7,480 bases of DNA from Prolixibacteraceae bacterium. GTDB taxonomy: Bacteria > Bacteroidota > Bacteroidia > Bacteroidales > Prolixibacteraceae. The translations under genes and the position numbers were made by a program. The notes below the pieces were generated by a model, which did no database searches, was not told the origin of the DNA, and worked only from the letters and a program-made list of their open reading frames with translations. Shown here in pieces: positions 5,168-7,480 of the stretch. Where the stretch lies: contig SKHV01000356.1 in the NCBI GenBank assembly GCA_007116765.1, forward strand, positions 1-7,480. The letters are read 5' to 3'. Position 1 is the stretch's first letter. Every line of letters begins with the position of its first letter.

Positions 5168-7138
5168 CTAATCCGGCTCAATGGCTACAAGCCGTTTGGT
5201 GTTTCGCGATAGTTCGATACGACTGAGCAGGGTTTGCATAATTTGCGTGTAAATATCTTTCTTCAAAATTGCATCTTCAATTCCTGCATCAATATTGGGG
5301 TTATCGTTCACTTCAATAACATACACCTTGTCGCCCACCATTTTTAAATCAACGCCATACAAGCCGTCGCCCATGAGCGATGCAGCTTTTAGTGCAACTT
5401 TCATAACCGCTTCGGGAACCTGCTCAACCGGAAGCGTTTCCGAATCGCCCGAGCCATCTTCTTTCGATGCCTGCCAATTGTAAATTTGCCAGTGGTTCCT
5501 GGCCATGTAATACTTACAGGCAAAAAGGGGCATATTGTCGAGCACGCCTATGCGCCAGTCGTATTCCGAATACAGGAACTCCTGTGCAATAACCATATCG
5601 GAATTACGGAACATGGTTTTCAGGGCATCAATAAGTTCCTGCCCGTTGTTCACTTTAATTACACCCACCGAAAAAGCACTGTCGGGCTGCTTTAGCACCA
5701 GGGGAAAATCGTACTTTTCGGCTTCGCTCTTTTTAAATATTCCTTTTGACAGCATTATCGTTTTTGGCGTGGGGATGCGGTTTTGGCGCATGCGTTCATT
5801 GAGGTATATTTTGTTGGCACAGCGCAAAATGGACCAGGGGTCGTCAATAACCACCAGTCCTTCGGCATAGGCGCGGCGCGAAAACTGATAAGTATAATTG
5901 TTTACACTTGTCGTTTCACGTATAAAAAGTGCATCGTACTCACAAATATCTTCGTAATCGTTCTTTGTAATAAAATCGACATAAAACCCGATTTTATTAG
6001 CCGCTTCTTTAAAACTCTTCAATGCAACCGGGCACGAGGGCGGATGCGGTTCGTTGGGATTCACAAGTATGGCCAAATCGTATTTATAATGCTTTAGACG
6101 GGGCTTGGCAAATCGTTTTTTCGAGAAATAGGCGTTGGCAAATTTTTCAATTCCCGCACATTCTTCAGCATCCAATTTATTTAAACTGATGGGGAGTACA
6201 CGATGAATCATCCACTTATCGGTTTTGATAAAAGAAACCTGCAAAAGCGGGGTTTCAAACAACTGATAAAGTCGATGTGCAAGCACCTTAAACGACGACT
6301 CCCCGGTTTGTCCAAAATAAATCTGGAATGAAAATTTATTCTCTTCAATTTTTGATAGTGAAGTTTGAATCAGTTCTTCAATGTCGGTGGCAATGGAGCG
6401 AATAACCGACAGGTTTTTGAAATCGCGGATGGTTGTTACGCTTGGAATAGCCCTGTGCTCACGTGCCGATGCCAGCAAGGACACATAGTAACCCATACTT
6501 TGGTAACGGTATGAGTTACAAAGGTTGAACACCCTCAAATTGCGGTTTACCTGAAAATCTATTTCGGTAATGTATTTCTTTGAAGAAAGTACACGTACGC
6601 CTTCAATTTCGAATTTCCATTCCTTTGGATTATCTACGACTATAATATTCGAAAGCGAATCGTTCGATTTTGGCCTCGAAATAGTAAAAACCATGCGCAC
6701 GGCATGCTCACCGGGCACATAATAATCGCCCAACGTTTCAAGCAAAACAAAACCCAGGCGCTTATACCATTCAACAAGTGTATGGTTGCTTGCATGTGCC
6801 TCAAGGGTAACCCTTTCGCAGCCACGTGCGATGGCCTGGTTCATTGCATGATTTATGAGCTTGGCCCCAACTCCTTCGCCTTGCATTGTCGGGAGAACGC
6901 CCAGAGAATACAAGCGGATAGAGCGTGGATGCACGTGCATGATAATACTACCAGCGGCCATGCTTTTCTTACCTTTGCCCAAGTGTTTTTCGGCAATCCA
7001 AACCTCCTGAAAGTTGCTCGATAAGCTCAGGCGCAAAGTTCGCCTTGAGCTTTGCTGAAAAACCGGGAAACATTCACGTTCAATTTTTTCGAGCAAATCA
7101 AGGTCGCCCGCATTTGATTTCCTTATAGTTACAGACAT
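5168..7138 (-). CDS. GNAT acetyltransferase - RLAN - RimK-like ATP-grasp ligase fusion
   Basis: The 656-residue protein has three domains. Residues 1 to about 152 are a GNAT acyltransferase: LYSLGVLPTMQGEGVGAKLI carries the acyl-CoA loop QxxGxG (86-91), and EAHASNHTLVEWYKRLGF is the typical C-terminal part. Residues about 165-310 match the RLAN (RimK-like ATP-grasp N-terminal) domain: VVDNPKEWKFEIEGV, VFNLCNSYRYQSMGYYVSLL and IPSVTTIRDF. Residues about 440-640 are the ATP-grasp: nucleotide-binding Lys483 in FPLVLKQPDSAFSVGV, AQEFL at 518-522, and metal-binding VIEVNDNPN with Glu609 and Asn611. It should form an amide or peptide bond using ATP and acylate an amine; the substrates are unknown. 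Family members have been proposed to make unknown peptides or modify proteins. The start is firm: an in-frame TAA lies 15 nt upstream. All three domains look intact. No partner gene, such as a glutamate-cysteine ligase relative, is inside the window. Confidence 0.93.
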   Translation of the reverse strand: MSVTIRKSNAGDLDLLEKIERECFPVFQQSSRRTLRLSLSSNFQEVWIAEKHLGKGKKSMAAGSIIMHVHPRSIRLYSLGVLPTMQGEGVGAKLINHAMNQAIARGCERVTLEAHASNHTLVEWYKRLGFVLLETLGDYYVPGEHAVRMVFTISRPKSNDSLSNIIVVDNPKEWKFEIEGVRVLSSKKYITEIDFQVNRNLRVFNLCNSYRYQSMGYYVSLLASAREHRAIPSVTTIRDFKNLSVIRSIATDIEELIQTSLSKIEENKFSFQIYFGQTGESSFKVLAHRLYQLFETPLLQVSFIKTDKWMIHRVLPISLNKLDAEECAGIEKFANAYFSKKRFAKPRLKHYKYDLAILVNPNEPHPPSCPVALKSFKEAANKIGFYVDFITKNDYEDICEYDALFIRETTSVNNYTYQFSRRAYAEGLVVIDDPWSILRCANKIYLNERMRQNRIPTPKTIMLSKGIFKKSEAEKYDFPLVLKQPDSAFSVGVIKVNNGQELIDALKTMFRNSDMVIAQEFLYSEYDWRIGVLDNMPLFACKYYMARNHWQIYNWQASKEDGSGDSETLPVEQVPEAVMKVALKAASLMGDGLYGVDLKMVGDKVYVIEVNDNPNIDAGIEDAILKKDIYTQIMQTLLSRIELSRNTKRLVAIEPD

Positions 7139-7275
7139 ATTTTTGAATAGAAATTAAAGTCGAAATTTAGTTGATTTTTTGATTCAAAATAAAATTTGAA
7201 AATTTTTATTTATAAAATCAGACGATGGCATTCCTAGCCCTAAAATTCATTTACTTGAAGCCAATTTAGGAGAAT

Positions 7276-7283
7276 CAAATTTA
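7276..7283 (-). promoter_or_regulatory. Candidate -7 element for the ligase fusion gene
   Basis: The minus strand reads TAAATTTG, an exact match to TAnnTTTG. No TTG lies at the expected distance upstream, and the leader would be about 130 bases. A closer alternative, TAAATTTC near 7161-7168 with a TTTG 15 bases upstream, is a weaker match. Confidence 0.25.
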
Positions 7284-7336
7284 GAATAACAACACTATAA
7301 TTAATTTAATAGATCTATGTTTTTTGTCGTATTTAT

Positions 7337-7357
7337 CAAAAAAGTGTAGCTTTTTTG
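7337..7357. repeat. Perfect 8-bp inverted repeat with A and T tracts
   Basis: CAAAAAAG (7337-7344) and CTTTTTTG (7350-7357) flank a 5-base loop. Each arm has six A or T bases in a row, so it reads alike on both strands. It could be a weak bidirectional terminator, but the stem has only two G-C pairs. Confidence 0.4.
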
Positions 7358-7379
7358 CAATGACTTAACTAAATTGTAA

Positions 7380-7400
7380 CGGCAAATGGCATTTTTGCCG
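7380..7400. repeat. Perfect 7-bp hairpin CGGCAAA/TTTGCCG
   Basis: Arms at 7380-7386 and 7394-7400 surround a 7-base loop. It is one of the more stable stems of the cluster, with four G-C pairs. No T tract follows on either strand, so it is not a standard terminator. Confidence 0.5.
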
Positions 7401-7401
7401 C

Positions 7402-7434
7402 ACTAAACACAAGCATTTTTTAGTTTACGCTTGT
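7402..7434. repeat. Two interleaved inverted repeats, possible pseudoknot
   Basis: ACTAAA (7402-7407) pairs with TTTAGT (7419-7424), and ACAAGC (7409-7414) pairs with GCTTGT (7429-7434). The order is first arm, second arm, first partner, second partner, which is the arrangement of an H-type pseudoknot in RNA from either strand. The two stems could also be mutually exclusive alternatives. Both are perfect 6-bp stems, short enough that chance is possible. Confidence 0.35.
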
Positions 7435-7446
7435 AAAACTACAAAA

Positions 7447-7467
7447 GCACAATCAAGCAAATTGTGC
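7447..7467 (-). terminator. Hairpin GCACAAT/ATTGTGC, possible terminator of an upstream gene
   Basis: Perfect 7-bp arms at 7447-7453 and 7461-7467 flank a 7-base loop. On the minus strand the stem is followed by TTTTGTAG, a short T-rich run, so it could end transcription of a gene lying beyond the right edge. The T run is short and the stem has three G-C pairs, so this is tentative. Confidence 0.35.
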
Positions 7468-7480
7468 AAACTACAACTCA

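Larger units (their letters stand above)
7139..7480. other. 342-bp AT-rich intergenic region with many inverted repeats
   Basis: No coding sequence is recognisable on either strand. The part near the ligase gene (7139-7330) is very AT-rich and should hold its promoter; TAAATTTG at 7276-7283 and an AT-rich dyad TTCAAA/TTTGAA (7183-7200) lie here. The part from 7337 to 7467 holds several short perfect inverted repeats, listed separately. The end of an off-window gene, a small RNA, or a protein-binding or recombination site are all possible. Confidence 0.6.

Noticed and set aside
5018..5212. A 64-codon plus-strand open frame across the spacer
   Set aside because: It is rich in Ser and Arg encoded by the direct repeats, overlaps the ligase end and resembles no protein.
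6704..7024. A 106-codon plus-strand open frame
   Set aside because: It is antisense to the GNAT domain of the ligase fusion.
7377..7470. An integron attC site
   Set aside because: The paired arms lack recognisable R' and R'' core sites (GTTRRRY and RYYYAAC in the right positions), and no integrase is present.
7431..7480. A CRISPR repeat or tracrRNA at the right edge
   Set aside because: The minus strand starts with GTTGTAGTTTGC, loosely like type II-C repeats, and hairpins follow. There is no second spaced copy and no cas gene in the window, so the claim cannot be supported.

Overview
The window looks like chromosomal DNA from a Bacteroidota bacterium, probably Bacteroidales or a related marine or environmental order. 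This rests on several features. One is a TonB-dependent receptor that begins with a signal peptide and a CarboxypepD_reg-like domain. Another is a soluble regulator joining a TolB-like domain, TPR repeats and an AraC-type DNA-binding domain. Intergenic DNA is AT-rich, Shine-Dalgarno sequences are mostly absent, and some promoter candidates resemble the Bacteroidota TTG/TAnnTTTG type. The assignment is inference; no rRNA or tRNA gene is present to anchor it.

All six genes lie on the minus strand, so transcription runs from right to left. From right to left the layout is as follows. (1) 7139-7480 is intergenic, AT-rich and crowded with short perfect inverted repeats, including two interleaved pairs that could form a pseudoknot if transcribed. 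(2) 5168-7138 encodes a 656-residue fusion of a GNAT acetyltransferase, an RLAN domain and a RimK-like ATP-grasp ligase. (3) 4934-5167 is a spacer with a 16-bp imperfect direct repeat of period 40 and a promoter candidate for the next gene. (4) 3977-4933 encodes a D-2-hydroxyacid dehydrogenase of the glycerate dehydrogenase/hydroxypyruvate reductase type. (5) 2081-3868 encodes the TolB-TPR-AraC regulator. (6) 1770-2080 is a leader region containing a dyad and a promoter candidate, ending in a good Shine-Dalgarno sequence. (7) 1029-1769, 489-1019 and 1-459 encode, in order, a six-helix membrane protein (DUF4386-like), a flavodoxin-like protein and the start of a TonB-dependent receptor. The last three are separated by only 9 and 29 bp and look like one transcription unit.

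The regulator sits directly upstream of that three-gene unit, so it may control it, but nothing in the sequence proves this. A membrane protein, a flavin redox protein and an outer-membrane receptor could together serve uptake or redox handling of a substrate, but the substrate cannot be read from this DNA. The dehydrogenase and the ligase fusion look like separate single-gene units. The ligase family is thought to make or attach an unknown peptide or amide. It is the gene most likely to belong to an undescribed pathway, and its partners may lie beyond the right edge. No CRISPR array, transposase, phage gene or RNA gene of a known class was recognised.
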